Shown: positions 50,245 through 64,000 of the stretch, one piece after another
Layout of the letters: each line of letters starts with the position of its first letter
How positions within the stretch are numbered: position 1 is the stretch's first letter
NCBI GenBank assembly: GCA_022496205.1
Contig: WTXD01000001.1
Location: 1 to 64,000, forward strand
Direction: 5' to 3'
Length of the DNA: 64,000 bases
Origin: Gloeopeniophorella convolvens
Taxonomy: Eukaryota; Basidiomycota; Agaricomycetes; Russulales
The notes under the pieces: model-generated
Databases searched by the model: none
What the model was told of the DNA's origin: nothing
Seen by the model: only the letters and a program-made list of their open reading frames with translations
Program-made: the position numbers and the translations under genes

Positions 50245-51345
50245 CACCTACAGGCTTTACTATCCCATCACATGAGCCACGTAATCACACCCGTATCAAA
50301 AATACGAGTCAAAACATATATATATGTTGTATGTTTGAACAGGAATTCATGTGGGAATAAGGCATACTGTACTTGTTGCGACACCGGGGAACCGTCCCGC
50401 ATTCCGGCGGTGCTGAGCTGCCGTGTGAGAGCCGCGTGAGAAGATTGAGGGTTTCCGGACAAGCCCGAGCTACCCGAACGGGCTCCCCACCCCTTGTCCG
50501 CCTGAGAAGCCCAATAAAACACCACAAAACGTGTATTACTATATTCATCAACAATAGGAGTCGAATAATATACATATGTCATGTATTTCATGCAGAGGGT
50601 GTGCATGAATTATGCTAACATTGTACTCATGAGTGAGTATGCACCATTCTGCCCTGCAGGGTAGCCGGCCCGGCGGTGCTGAGAGCGGGAGACGCGTGGA
50701 AGGTGCGTGAGAATATTACGGAAATTCCCGGACCACTCGAACTGCCCATCTTTCCTATTGACTCACAAATCTCATTATTCGGTCATTTCAGTATTATAGT
50801 TGTATTCGCATTGCAAATACAGTTCAAATGGTATATATATGTCATATATTTTACGCAGGGAAAGCGTGAGAAAGTGTTGAACAGTGTTGCTCGCTGTGGG
50901 AGACAGCGAGCATGAGTGCGGGACGATGATGGGAGCCGTCCCGCACTTGCCGGTGGCGCGGGAAAGGCACGTGGGGCCGGGAGTCATACCGGTCATATAC
51001 CGGTTAAACCCGAGCTGCCCGAGCTGCCCGAGCCCCCCCCGGTGGCTCCCATCCCTTTTCCATTACAAAATGTCGTTATTTAGTCACGTGAGTATCATAA
51101 TCATAACCGCATAAGAAATACGAACTGAACGGTATGTATATGTCATATGTTTTGTGCAGAGAAAGTGTGGGAAAGTGGTGAACAGTGTTGCTCGCTGTGG
51201 GAGACAGCGAGCACGAGTGCGGGACGATGACGGGGGGCCGCCCCGCACTTGCCGGTGGCGCGGGAAAGGCACGTGGGGGCCGGGAGTCATACCAGTCATA
51301 TACCGGTTAAACCCGAGCTGCCCGAGCTGCCCGAGCCCCACCCGG
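50245..51345 (-). repeat. Right subterminal repeats of KDZ element
   Basis: Four imperfect copies of the unit seen at the left end, in opposite orientation. They lie around 50270-50350, 50530-50610, 50760-51045 and 51064-51345. The inner two carry the hairpin GCTCGCTGTGGGAGACAGCGAGC (about 50890 and 51190), an ATATATGT block and GTCACGTGAGTATCATAAT-like sequence. Unit spacing is about 290 bp. No coding function is seen. Confidence 0.75.
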
Positions 51346-51384
51346 TAGTTCCCGTCCCTTTTCCATCACAAAATGTCGTCATTT

Positions 51385-51772
51385 CGTCACGTGAGTATCA
51401 TAATCACATTCGCATTAAAAATCCGAATCGAACGGTATATATATGTTGTATGTTTTATGCAAAACATACGTGGGAAAAGTCGAAACAGCGTGCTCGCTGT
51501 CTCCCACAGCGAGCAAGCACCCTTACGCGATGCCGGGGGGCCGCCCCGAGCTTGCCGGAGGCGCGGGAGGCGCGGGAAGGGCACGTGAGGAGCCCGGACA
51601 CGTGCCGGTCACGACTTAGCGGGACTTAGGCATTTTACCGGTGCCGGGATAAGCTGGGTGAAGGAGGATATTGCTGGGGAGGGGAAAACTAAGGGACGCC
51701 TTACCGCCGACAGGCCGGTAAGCCCCGGATCAATCTGGCCGTGACCAGGGAATGTGGTGACCATCAGGTGCG
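51385..51772 (-). repeat. Right terminal inverted repeat of KDZ element
   Basis: Reverse complement of 39437-39835. It ends GGTGACCATCAGGTGCG at 51772. The hairpin GTGCTCGCTGT...ACAGCGAGCA lies at about 51490-51513. Confidence 0.85.
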
Positions 51773-54700
51773 AGACCCACAAGGGGCCGCAAGGTTTTGC
51801 CGGTTTTGCTGATGACTTGGGCACAGTTTTCGTTCACGCAAAGGAAGTCCTTGGCATAACACGAGTCATAACTAACCCGTATCCAAAACTACATGCCAGG
51901 AACGCTGAAGGCACACGCTACTTTGGGCATGGCAAGTCCAGCTCAGTGATGGTGAAGAGTACGCGCTTTTGTTCTTGCTCTGGCCGCCTTTGTTTTGCGA
52001 AGCTTCAACTTGACAGTACGCACTGCTCGATCAACATGGTGTGTAGCCCGCTGTCCCCGCCGGACCGTTAGCGCCGGCGGGACGCAATGGGTTGCTACGC
52101 ACCGTGAAGAAAAGCCCCATTCTGAATATGGCACTGTATTTGTGAAGGGTATGCTCGTTTTGAATAGGGCTTTCCCAGCTTTTTGGTACGACTTCATGAG
52201 TAGCATTCACGGATGGGTACGGAAATCCAAATATCGAAGCGCAGGATGAACGCGGCTGCAAACCATACCGTATCTGTAAGCTGAAGTGTGAAGTGCCTAT
52301 CGACGTACCGATGGTCCTGAGTCCAAATCTGAATGGCGGTGGAACGGTTTGGCTAATGCGAGTGGGGGCTACATGAGGGAGGCATGAGATTGACGCGGTA
52401 CAGTGCAGACCCAGCTTACCGTGTGGTTTGCAGCTGAGACGGAGAAGTTGAAATGTCGATTAGTTCCGGTGTTGAGCGACGGCCAGAAAAGATAGACGTC
52501 GTAGTCATCGTCTTGATCCTGCAGAAGAGTTGATGAAGTATCGCTCCTGGCAGAGTGAGTCCTCTGTGTTGCCATGTCACCGCGTAAGAGGAACTATAGT
52601 TCCAACTTGCGCTAGCTCTAGCGAGAAGTTGGGCAATCCACACGAATGGTCAACCGGTGCAACCTCACAGTGATTGGAACGTGGGGAGTTGAGAGTATGA
52701 GTAGACACCGTGCGGGACACCTTGCTTTAAATACGCACGCGAGGACGGGATGCATCCGTGGTTTGACGAGCATCCCCTCGCGGGTTATGTCACCGCGACA
52801 TTGTTCGCGTCTAGCGCCGATACTAACCGCCTTCGCTTATGATGTGCACCTCTTGCTCCTTCCCAACCGTTCCCGTAGCAAGAGGAATACCTGCAATATG
52901 ACATGGCCCAAGAAGGAAGTCAAATTGCAGTCGCTAGACATGCTTCAAATTGTTCACAGCATCCCAGAGAGCACAGTATGGACCAAGGCTTGGGGCAAGA
53001 CGAGACCCTCACAGACTCCGGGAAGAATGTCCAAGCTTGGGAACTGCAGATTTCTAAGCATCTGACTGGACTCTGGCTGCGCTCCGCTGGAAAGTGCTCT
53101 CGTTTTGCCTAGCATTCAACACACAGGACTGTACGCGTCACAACTCAGTACTCGAAACTGGCACGAGTGACGTTGCCACTTACCCCCCAAAAATGCGCTT
53201 TTCCTGACTATAAAAGGCATGTCACGTAGCAACGTAATATCGTGACAAATTACAACCGACTTGCGTTGCGACGACGATGTCCAGAAACTCTCCAAATCAC
53301 TGAGAAATTCCCCAAGAAGCTGGACACAAGATAGAACGCTGGTAGCTGTGACTAGGTTTCAACTTGTCTCAAGAAACTATCCTGGGATCTGCAACCACCA
53401 GGAGTGTGCTGCTGATGTCAAGCCAAGACCAATGTACCGAGCAGAGCGACAAGACAAAGAGCGAAGAAACTGCGGTGTGTCCTGAGCGCAAGAAATTCTA
53501 CAAGTGTGCTTGCTATGTTCTGCCTGCGTGCGAGTCGAGCGAGCACTTGTCCATCAAGCTGCCTCCAACCTGCAGTCAATCCGCTTGTCAACGCAATGCC
53601 AAAAGCCACGACAACCACCCTGGAAGCGTCAGAAATCCTCAGATATACCTGAGAGCAAGAACCAAAAGAACAAAAGCCTCACCATTCCACCCAAAAGAAA
53701 GATCCCCATCAACACTCAGCGCCTTGGCCCCCGCTCCAGGCTGCCCGATGAACGTCCGATCCGGGCCAGCAGTTACAGAGAGATCGTCTGGGGGCCTTGT
53801 CCGACGGATAGCAAGTCGAGCGGAAGGGCAACGGACAAGTAACAAGCAGGCTCGAAGTGTGTCTGGTCTCAGAGAGGCTGGCGTCGAAATTCGTAATACT
53901 AACTGCGATTCCTCCGCCGATTCTGGCCCAGAGCGATCTGCAGTCGGGGTTAGGGGCATCCCTTGCTTCCCCTTCCTCTGGCCTCCCGCCCCCCCCCCTC
54001 TCCGCGTCTTTTGGTGCCCCTCGCCGGCCTGACATCCGTATGATTTCTTCCCGCCCCTCGGTGGAGAATGGGAATGTGCTTGGCTCTTCATTTATTATTC
54101 CCGCGAGTCTCTAATGCTCTATTGGACGCGAACATGCTCTCCTCCAAGAACGACTTTGAAATTGCCCGCATGTATCGTGAGGAGTGCCTTTCCCCGCCCA
54201 CCAGAAGGTTCGGGGTGACCTGAAATGAAGACACTCTGCGGAGGCCCCCCTTTCCCCCCTCTCCGCCTTCGGCTGGAGCAGATTGTTGTTGGTCAATCGA
54301 CTCCTACCGCCGCCACCGAATGTGTGACTCAGTTCTAGGGATAGTGGTGAGATGAAGAGCGCATGTGCCCCCTTCGCCCCATTCCCACTCTCATCCCTTT
54401 CTTACCATAACTACTACCCTGCCCCCCCCCCCCCCTTCCCTTCGGGCCCCTGCAAATCCTCGATGTACCCATAGAGTCATCTGAAATTAGTTCTTCTTCA
54501 CGAATCTACCGAATTGTCCCTAGGGAAAGGCCTCCTATTTCCTCTTCTTATAGGGTTTGATCTTCAGCGTGCGATGCGATGACTTCCTCACAGACATCGC
54601 AGTCCTTCATATTAGTTACTTGCGATGCCTCGTCTACGAGGTGTGGCAACAGGACTTATCACACAAACCCCTCCCCCCTTCCCCCTTGAGCACTCGTTCA

Positions 54701-54853
54701 CGAAGAGGCGGGCCGTCTCGCAACTCAAGCTCATGGCATGTACTACGCTAAGATACCTGCACCGAACTTGTGACGAACACAGCACGCATTAAGGAGATGG
54801 GGTAGTCTATTTCCTGAAGGCTCTATACCACCAATTACAATTGTCTATGATGA
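51773..54853. other. Intergenic stretch right of the transposon
   Basis: No gene could be supported. A 222-codon open frame at 53364-54032 (+) and shorter frames at 52369-52575 (-) and 52646-53065 (+) match no family I know. A C homopolymer run lies at about 54421-54435. The 3' flank of LIP5 is at the right end. Confidence 0.4.
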
Positions 54854-56339
54854 TTAACCGAAGAGCTTTGAAGCTGCTGCGCCATGTTGAGATAGAAGAC
54901 TCTGGAACCTCTTCTCTGACCCCTTCCCGCGGAGCACATTCTCAATGAAGTACTCGCCCGCCTGGGTCGAGGCAGTTTAGCCATGCAAGCAACCGATCGG
55001 CTATAGTTGACCACACTGACCTTGTAGCTGCTACGAACGAGGGGCCCGCTCGCGACATACAAAAAGCCCATGTCCTCAGCGACTTGCTTCCAGCGATCGA
55101 ACTCCGCTGGTTCAACGTAGCGATCAACTTTCATGTGCTTCTTCGTGGGGCGCATATATTGCCCAAACGTGACAACGTCGACGTCAACCTTGCGAAGCTC
55201 TGCAAACACATCAGCTAAACCCAAATCATGTTGTCACGGACGACCGGCTTACCCCTGAGAGCACCCATGACCTGATCCTCATTCTCCCCGACACCCAGCA
55301 TCATGCTAGTCTTCGTCACGCGAACGCCCTCTCGCTTGGCGCGCTCAAGCACCTTCAGACTCTGCCGGAAGGTAGCACGACGGTCCCGGACGAAGGGTGT
55401 GAGCGCCTCGACAGTCTCAACATTATGCGCATAAACATCCAGGCCGGACTTCGCAACCACGGAGACGTGGTCCAAATTGCCGGCCATGTCGCCAGTCAGC
55501 GCTTCCACGAGGGTCTGTGGGGCTCTGCCATGCTGAGTAAGTGGAGGCTATCCAGAGAATGAGCCAGAAATGCGCACTTCTGCTTAATCTTGCGAATCGT
55601 CTCCGCGAAGTGGTGAGCACCGGAATCCGCGATGTCTTGGTTGCAATAAGTTACTGGATGCGAGCGCGAGTCGAAACACACCGTCACGATCAACACTTGT
55701 AAGGACTATGTAGCCCAGTCCCCACCGACTAATAGCTTCGGCAGTGTTCTCTGGCTCGTGTGGATCCAGGGGTAGTGGTGCCCTGGATGTCTTGACAGAG
55801 CAGAACCGGCATCCTCTCGTGCACGTGTCACCCATCAGCTATTGAACAGGCTATTAGAATAAGAATAAGAGACGCGATAATACGCACCATGATTGTCGCG
55901 GTCGCAGCACGTTTGCTGTCCTCCGGAGACTCTCCCTCCTTCCCGCCCCAGCAGTCTCCGATATTTGGACAGCGGGCCTCCTCGCATACAGTGTGCAGTC
56001 CTAGCCCCCGAAGGTCCTTCTTGATCTTGTTAAAAGACGCACCAGTTGGTATGGACGTTTTCAGGTATGAAGGGAGACGAGGTCTGTATCGTGTGCCCAA
56101 CCAATAAGACTGGGTTAATTTCGAAGACAAATAACGCACGCATTCGTGTTTCCGAGAACAACACGCTCAGAAACGCTTCCAGAGATAAAGTCATCTAGTG
56201 ATGGGCCATCTTCCAGTGTCCCCGCGAACGTTGACTTCTCCGACGCGGATGGTCCAGGTGCCGCAGGTGTGGCCAGCGCACGCGAATATCTAGGGAACGA
56301 AGAACGTACGATGCGTGCAGACCTAAGAATTGAGGACAT
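54854..56339 (-). CDS. LIP5: Lipoyl synthase, mitochondrial
   Basis: 389 aa in seven exons: 56140-56339, 55888-56083, 55682-55838, 55578-55635, 55253-55524, 55021-55199 and 54854-54961; phases sum to an open frame. This radical-SAM enzyme inserts two sulfurs into protein-bound octanoyl groups to make lipoyl cofactors for pyruvate and 2-oxoglutarate dehydrogenases. The auxiliary-cluster cysteines are in [12 protein letters not shown] (C100, C105, C111). The radical-SAM cysteines are in CTRGCRFC (C138, C142, C145). RSSYK near the C-terminus carries the conserved serine. The N-terminus ([20 protein letters not shown]) is basic and serine-rich like a mitochondrial presequence. Full length for the family. 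It is divergent from the CMC1-like gene, 193 bp between starts. Confidence 0.95.
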
Positions 56340-56532
56340 TGTAGGCTATCGAGCCACTCTTCCGATCTCCAGAGGTTTCCTGCGAGAGGCAAAAGTGAGA
56401 GGCAAAAGAGAGCCGATTTATAAGTATCCTCGGGGCGGATGACAAGCTCTCGCCGAGTGCGGTCGGAACTCCGCGTCAGGGGGCCGCCGGGCCGCCACCT
56501 ATACCTGCACCACCAACCGGCCTAAGTTGAAC
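56340..56532. promoter_or_regulatory. Divergent promoter region, LIP5 / CMC1-like
   Basis: The 193 bp between two divergent start codons must hold both core promoters. It contains a TATA-like GATTTATAAG at about 56415-56424 and a direct repeat GAGAGGCAAAAG at about 56385-56410. Shared control of the two mitochondrial genes is inference. Confidence 0.45.
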
Positions 56533-56908
56533 ATGAGCACGCTGTCTCGGAGAGAAGAAGACACCCTCTTGAAAACTACCAAGGCATATGCACTCAAGGA
56601 GTGTGACCCCCTCGTAAAGGGTATATCTCATCCCGACGTTAGTTCGACCCTCCAAAATCTCACCATAGTTCTGTAGCGTTTGCCGATTGTGCGGCAGGGC
56701 GCACCATATCAGTCGCCTGGGCTTGCAGGGAGAAGTACAAGGCCATTCAGGACTGTATGTATCAGTTGTGAGTTTATTCTCCCTTCTACCGTCGCACACA
56801 GCTTCTGATGAGCGGGATTCCTCGAGCACGCGGCCGGAGAGCATGCAACTTGTGCGGGATGAATACCTCCGCTTGCGGAACGAGCAACAGGAACAACCAC
56901 TTTCATAA
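56533..56908 (+). CDS. CMC1: Twin CX9C mitochondrial protein, CMC1 family
   Basis: 86 aa in three exons: 56533-56620, 56677-56767 and 56827-56908. Two perfect CX9C pairs are present, C24-C34 and C46-C56 (KECDPLVKAFADC and ACREKYKAIQDC). Such proteins are oxidised by Mia40 in the mitochondrial intermembrane space and form a helical hairpin; CMC1 relatives stabilise COX1 during cytochrome c oxidase assembly. The tail (ESMQLVRDEYLRLRNEQ) matches the usual CMC1 C-terminal helix. The third exon uses a TCGAG acceptor, which is the only join keeping both the last cysteine and this tail. It is too small and spliced to stand out as a single frame. Whether it is CMC1 or the close relative CMC2 cannot be fixed by eye. 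Confidence 0.8.
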
Positions 56909-57058
56909 GGTCTGGAGACTCTAAGGGTTCATAATTCCCGTCCGTCTAAGGCACTGAAGCCAAATGACATTCGTTCAACCCCGCCTCATACGTCTCGAAC
57001 AGTACAAAATGACATCGGATGGTGGGAAGTGAGTAAACATAAGAGCGAGACCAAACAT

Positions 57059-58121
57059 CTACTTCTTCACATTTACCGCCAGCCACTGAGCCTGAAGACC
57101 TAGCACAGAGCTGATGAATCTGCATGGGATTGTAAGGATACCGGACGAAATATAGCAATTCAACGTTACCCGAAGATTCCAAGGAAACCTTCATTCAGAG
57201 TGACAAGGCCAAGGTTCGAAGCAGGAAGCCAGAGGTCAAATATGTCAATAATAAATTGATGACGAGTAGCTGCGCGAACACTGCAAAGAGAATCCACGAT
57301 AAGCAATGCACCACCGGACGAGCGAAGACTTACGCGTGCAAAGCCCGAAGCTGCGACTCGCGAGCGTTCTCCCCACCGACGTTCTTCTCATCCAGCCCAC
57401 GAATTTCACGTGCCTCTTTGGTCAGACGCCCCGCCTGAATACAGGATGAGTGCCGGACCAGTAGACAGTAACATGCGCAAGAAATCCACCTTGAATACGG
57501 CATGCGTGATGCTGAACAATATGCCCGCCAACCAGAAGCGGTTCGCAGTCTTGTTGACCTTTTCAGCGGTCTCCGGCTTCAAAGTGATGAACTTGATTGC
57601 ATTGGCCTGGGGAAAGAGGCTAAGTATGTCTGCTGTGTGTGCAGGGCGATGATCACACACCCAGACGATGGCGTCGTAGGTCAAATACCCGAAGTACCCG
57701 AGTTGGCGGGAGATGGTCGTAAGTTGCTCTTTGAAGTCACCGGTAGTCTGGGCTGCACGAAGAGCGGCTTGCAAGTGTTCTAGCGGCTTCCCGAGGCGCA
57801 GCACTTGGTAGGATGAGTGAGGTCATGATATACCGAAGCTGAGCACAAGACACACATTTGCGGGCAGTGCCCAAGTGTCCTTTCAACGCATTCCAACGGA
57901 CAGCCTCAACCTTGTGACCTCCGGCAATGAGATACCACGCAAAGAAGCGTGCAAAGTACTGCGTCGCTCGGTACACCTGAAAAGCTGGACTGTCGGTGGG
58001 GACACGCGTCGAGTGGGACGCACAAACTCCGAACCTTGTCGCGGCCGACAGTAGTACCCAAAACCCTGAGGGCGGCGCTGGCCGTTGGGTGGAGGATAAC
58101 CTGGGATGCGACGTTGGCCAT
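57059..58121 (-). CDS. PEX11: Peroxisomal membrane protein PEX11
   Basis: 246 aa in seven exons: 58035-58121, 57856-57976, 57661-57803, 57490-57606, 57334-57434, 57170-57280 and 57059-57119. PEX11 elongates and tubulates peroxisomal membranes before division. The start MANVASQVILHPTASAALRV is followed by the typical KVYRATQYFARFFAWYLIAG and WNALKGHLGTARKLLRLGKP blocks with their amphipathic helix. A hydrophobic FWLAGILFSITHAVFKAGRL segment comes next. The C-terminal IIDIFDLWLPASNLG and VLGLQAQW match the family. Length is normal for fungal PEX11. Its 3' end faces the CMC1-like gene and its 5' end faces fumarase. Confidence 0.93.
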
Positions 58122-58617
58122 CGAGAAGCGGGCTCAGGAAATGTGGTGGTGGTAGAGACAACGATGCGGTCGTACGCCTGTGCGGGGAAGCGGGGACGGG
58201 TCTCGGACGGTGCAGCACCAAACGCCGCAAATCACATGTGTGGGAGAACGCGGAGGGCCCAGTGAGCGAGCGCTACTTGGTGAGCCCCCAGCCCGGCCAG
58301 ACTTTGCGGGACCCCGGGCGAGATCTCTGCTGATCTGTGTACCCTCGGTGATGACCGTTGCCGTGCCCATCGTTTGTAGGGGTCGTGCGATGCGGTCAAG
58401 TTGTTGCAGAGGCTTGAAGGCGGGTGAGCTCGCCGTCTGCAGTGGCCCGGAACCAGATCATCGACCACCGCGCGAGTTCATTGGTTTACGACATCAACCT
58501 GACGTCGGAAGGAACCGCTCAACCACGCCGGCGTAGCCTCGCGGAGACCGTCCGTTCGCGGGACGTTTTTACCACTGCTCTCACCTGTCTTGGTTGTAAC
58601 CCCACCTCAATACGGCC
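58122..58617. promoter_or_regulatory. Divergent promoter region, PEX11 / FUM1
   Basis: 496 bp between divergent start codons, containing no gene of its own. It is GC-rich near PEX11 (GGTGGTGGTAG...) and has no clear TATA box. It must supply both promoters. Confidence 0.4.
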
Positions 58618-60735
58618 ATGGCTAGCCTTTGGATACCCCGCGCTGTAAGAGTCTTCGCGTCAATGTCACGACACCGTGCTCATGTGATTTTTATCGTCTC
58701 TTCTGGGACGCCAGCCCCTCCGACTGCACTCTCGTCCCCAACGGGTCTTGTCCCAGACATTCTTCTCAACTACTGGTCGTGTCATGGTATGATTTTTCCG
58801 AAAGACGCGTTCGACATGCGCCGTTGACGTCTTCCATTATAGTCATCTGGAGCGTACCGTACCGAGAAGGATACATTTGGCGAGCTAAAGGTCCCGGTGG
58901 ACCGTTACTGGGGCGCGCAGACCCAGCGGTCAGTATACCTCCCATGCTGCAGCCATGAGTACCTACCTCTGTGCTCACAGCTCGTTGCAAAACTTCGACA
59001 TTGGCGGTCCGACAGAGCGCCTCCCTCCTCCCCTGATCAAGGCTTTCGGAATATTGAAGAAGGCCGCGTCCGTCGTGAACGTTGGTTACGGGCTCGACCC
59101 AAAAGTCGGAAGGGCCATCCAGGAGGCCGCGGACGAAGTGTGCCAGCCCCATTTCCGGGCCATCGCTGCAATTCTTACACCACTGCCCAGGTTATTTCTG
59201 GCAAGCTGATTGACCATTTCCCTCTCGTGGTCTTCCAAACTGGCTCAGGAACGCAAAGCAACATGAACGTCAACGAAGCATGTTTGGCCACATCGGATGC
59301 TGCTCGCCCCTCTTACCATGCCTTCGCAGGTCATTTCGAACCGCGCCATCGAAATCCTTGGAGGGGAATTGGGTTCGAAGAAGCCAGTACACCCCAACGA
59401 TCATGTCAATATGAGCCAAAGCAGTAACGATACGTGAGTTCGGACCAGTTCTCGTAACAAACAGGCGGACTCATCCCCTTCGAAAGGTTCCCGACGGCCA
59501 TGCATGTGGCAGCTGTCACTGAGCTCACCAACGATCTGATTCCGGCGCTCGAGGGTCTGCGTGCTGCTCTGGACGAGAAGGCCAAGTCGTTCGAGCACAT
59601 CATCAAAATTGGACGCACGCATCTGCAGGTGGGTCGAGAACCAATGCAATACCCACTGATGCTAGTAGTATGCAGGACGCTACACCTTTGACTCTAGGAC
59701 AAGAGTTTAGCGGTTATGTTCAGCAGGTTGCTAATGGCATCGAGCGTGTCAGGGCTGTTATTCCGCGACTGAGCCTGCTGGCTCAAGGTGGTACAGCAGT
59801 GGGCACCGTACGTATTGACTTTCTCGCTACTTGCCACGCCTGACACTCTCCCAGGGCCTCAACACCAAGAAGGGCTTCGATGTGAAGGTCGCATCGGAAA
59901 TCTCGAAGATTTCTGGTATCGAGTTCAAGACTGCCCCCAATAAGGTATGTTTTACGCGTGGCACAGTTGCTTCCGTCCAGACACCCGGTTGTTGATGCTG
60001 TCGCACGTCAGTTCGAAGCGCTCGCTGCGCATGACGCCCTTGTGGAAGCACATGGGGCACTCAACGTTTTGGCTTGCTCATTCATGAAGATCGCGAACGA
60101 TATTCGCTACCTCGGGTCTGGCCCCCGCTGCGGCCTGGGGGAACTCAGCCTCCCTGAGAATGAGCCTGGAAGCAGCATCATGCCTGGCAAGGTCAATCCG
60201 ACGCAGTGCGAGGCCTTGACCATGGTGGCTGCGCAGGTGATCGGCAATCAGACAGCCGTCAGCGTGGCCGGTTCCAACGGCCAGTTTGAGGTGCGCTGAG
60301 TCTGTTTGCAATGTGAACGTGCTTTTGACCAATCGGTTTCTTTTTCCCAGCTGAACGTGTTCAAGCCTGTGATCATCAAGAATGTGTTGCAGAGTATCCG
60401 GCTGCTTGCGGACGGATCTCGGTCGTTCACGAAGAACTGTGTCGTCGGTATTGTTGCGAACGAGAAGCGGATAAACACGCTGCTGAATGAGTCGCTGATG
60501 CTGGCCACCATCCTGAACAGCCATCTTGGTTACGATAGTAAGGCACACCGGTGTTTTTTGGGGTTGCCATATTCTGAGTGGCATTTTTTGTGCAGACGTT
60601 GCCAAGTGCGCGAAAAAGGCCCATAAGGATGGAACGACATTGAAAGAGGCGACTGTCGCGCTGGGATTCCTGACGCCGGAGGAGTTTGACGAGAAAGTGC
60701 GACCCGAGTTGATGTTGCACCCTGACGAGGTGTGA
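58618..60735 (+). CDS. FUM1: Fumarate hydratase, class II
   Basis: 486 aa in twelve exons: 58618-58644, 58757-58786, 58843-58928, 58981-59137, 59191-59277, 59330-59433, 59487-59628, 59676-59807, 59855-59944, 60012-60290, 60351-60537 and 60596-60735. It interconverts fumarate and malate in the TCA cycle. The superfamily signature [10 protein letters not shown] is at residues 338-347. [24 protein letters not shown] and [16 protein letters not shown] (active-site regions) are intact. The first two short exons give [19 protein letters not shown], a plausible mitochondrial presequence; this join is the least certain. The intron at 59278 has a GC donor (GAA|GCATGT). Class II enzymes are homotetramers without an iron-sulfur cluster. 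Confidence 0.95.
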
Positions 60736-61171
60736 TCTGTCGTCTGTAGAGGCGGTGCCGGGTGTACATAGCGACTACAAAGCGTGTGGCAGCAGAACGT
60801 GGAGAGCGTGACCGAAAGAGGATGGAGTGAAGACGAGAAAGGAAATTGGCTGTTTGCGATGCGACCTGGATGTAAGAAAACGGCGATTCCGCGTCAACGG
60901 CCCTATTGGGATCGGGCCCTTCGTCCCTCGTCCCTTGTGCGACTGCCCTGCCTCCAGCCGTCGCTCCCCCACCACCGTCTCTCCAGCCCTCCCTCCCCGT
61001 CCCGCCAACAACAAATCAACCCACACTCACCAATCCTCCTCTCGTTCTCCGCTTCTGCATAGACGCCAGTCAAACAAACAACATTTGCTGTGTTGGCACA
61101 TATCATAATCGTCCCACGAGGCTGCTCTCCTGTTTCTGCTCGTCTGGCCCCCCTCTCCCTTGGCTGCATAC
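60736..61171. promoter_or_regulatory. FUM1 3' flank and INO80 promoter side
   Basis: The 436 bp contain no gene. From about 60930 to 61165 the + strand is strongly pyrimidine-rich (CTCCCCCACCACCGTCTCTCC and similar), a common feature just upstream of fungal transcription starts. Confidence 0.4.

Positions 61172-64000
<2,829 letters not shown>

Larger units (their letters stand above)
39437..51772. mobile_element. KDZ-type giant DNA transposon, about 12.3 kb
   Basis: Long terminal inverted repeats of about 390 bp bound this element, starting CGCACCTGATGGTCACC on the left and ending in its reverse complement on the right. Inside each end are further copies of a subterminal unit with a hairpin. 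The element carries a KDZ transposase (- strand) and at least two cargo genes (+ strand). KDZ elements are known from Agaricomycetes, where they can carry TET/JBP dioxygenases; none was seen here. The flanks ACGCGCTC and AGACCCAC do not match, so the duplication has decayed or the true ends are off by a few bases. The transposase looks intact, so recent activity is plausible. Confidence 0.8.

Noticed and set aside
39437..51772. TET/JBP dioxygenase as cargo of the KDZ element
   Set aside because: Expected from known KDZ elements, but no HxD...H double-stranded beta-helix pattern was found in any frame inside.
53364..54032. 222-codon open frame on the + strand
   Set aside because: Sequence is low in conserved features, rich in S, P and R, with a competing open frame on the other strand.
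54421..54435. C homopolymer run as a functional element
   Set aside because: A simple homopolymer, more likely a sequencing-sensitive low-complexity site.

Overview
This window is nuclear DNA of a basidiomycete fungus, most likely an Agaricomycete. The evidence is dense genes with many introns of 50-65 bp, a cluster of NACHT-WD40 NOD-like receptors (NLRs), F-box genes, and a KDZ-type giant transposon with cargo. No bacterial, viral or organellar signature was seen. Exon joins below were worked out by hand from splice sites, reading-frame phase and protein family match, without transcript data.

Left half, 1-31 kb: an NLR cluster. Four related STAND NTPases are present. NLR-A (+, cut by the window edge, 1-2726) and NLR-B (+, 6073-11785, complete, 11 exons, 1707 aa) run rightward. 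NLR-C (-, 17740-23614) and NLR-D (-, 24962-30893, complete, 11 exons, 1786 aa) run leftward, so the two pairs converge. B, C and D share one architecture: N-terminal C2-like domain, helical linker, NACHT NTPase, about 14 WD40 repeats and a conserved C-terminal module. A shows the same architecture from the end of its NACHT exon onward. B and D share identical lengths for several exons, so they are recent paralogs. NLR-C carries two one-base deletions relative to its paralogs, one inside the Walker A motif. The 6 kb between B and C is a graveyard: a broken short-chain dehydrogenase, a 991-bp TIR element and a broken F-box gene. Three copies of an unrecognised protein family bracket the cluster (a pseudogene at 4.6-5.0 kb and two intact copies at 35.8-38.7 kb).

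Middle, 33-39 kb: an F-box/leucine-rich protein, then the two intact members of the unrecognised family.

Mobile region, 39.4-51.8 kb: a DNA transposon of about 12.3 kb bounded by inverted repeats of about 390 bp, with hairpin-bearing subterminal repeats inside. It encodes a KDZ (Kyakuja/Dileera/Zisupton) transposase on the - strand. Two cargo genes lie on the + strand: one with ribonuclease-H1-N-like (viroplasmin-like) segments, and one of an uncharacterised fungal family with an HMG-like N-terminal part.

Right end, 54.8-64 kb: ordinary housekeeping genes. These are lipoyl synthase (LIP5), a twin-CX9C CMC1-like protein, PEX11, fumarase and the start of INO80. LIP5/CMC1 and PEX11/FUM1 are divergent pairs sharing short promoter regions. 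Three of the four serve mitochondria and one serves peroxisomes. INO80 runs off the right edge.
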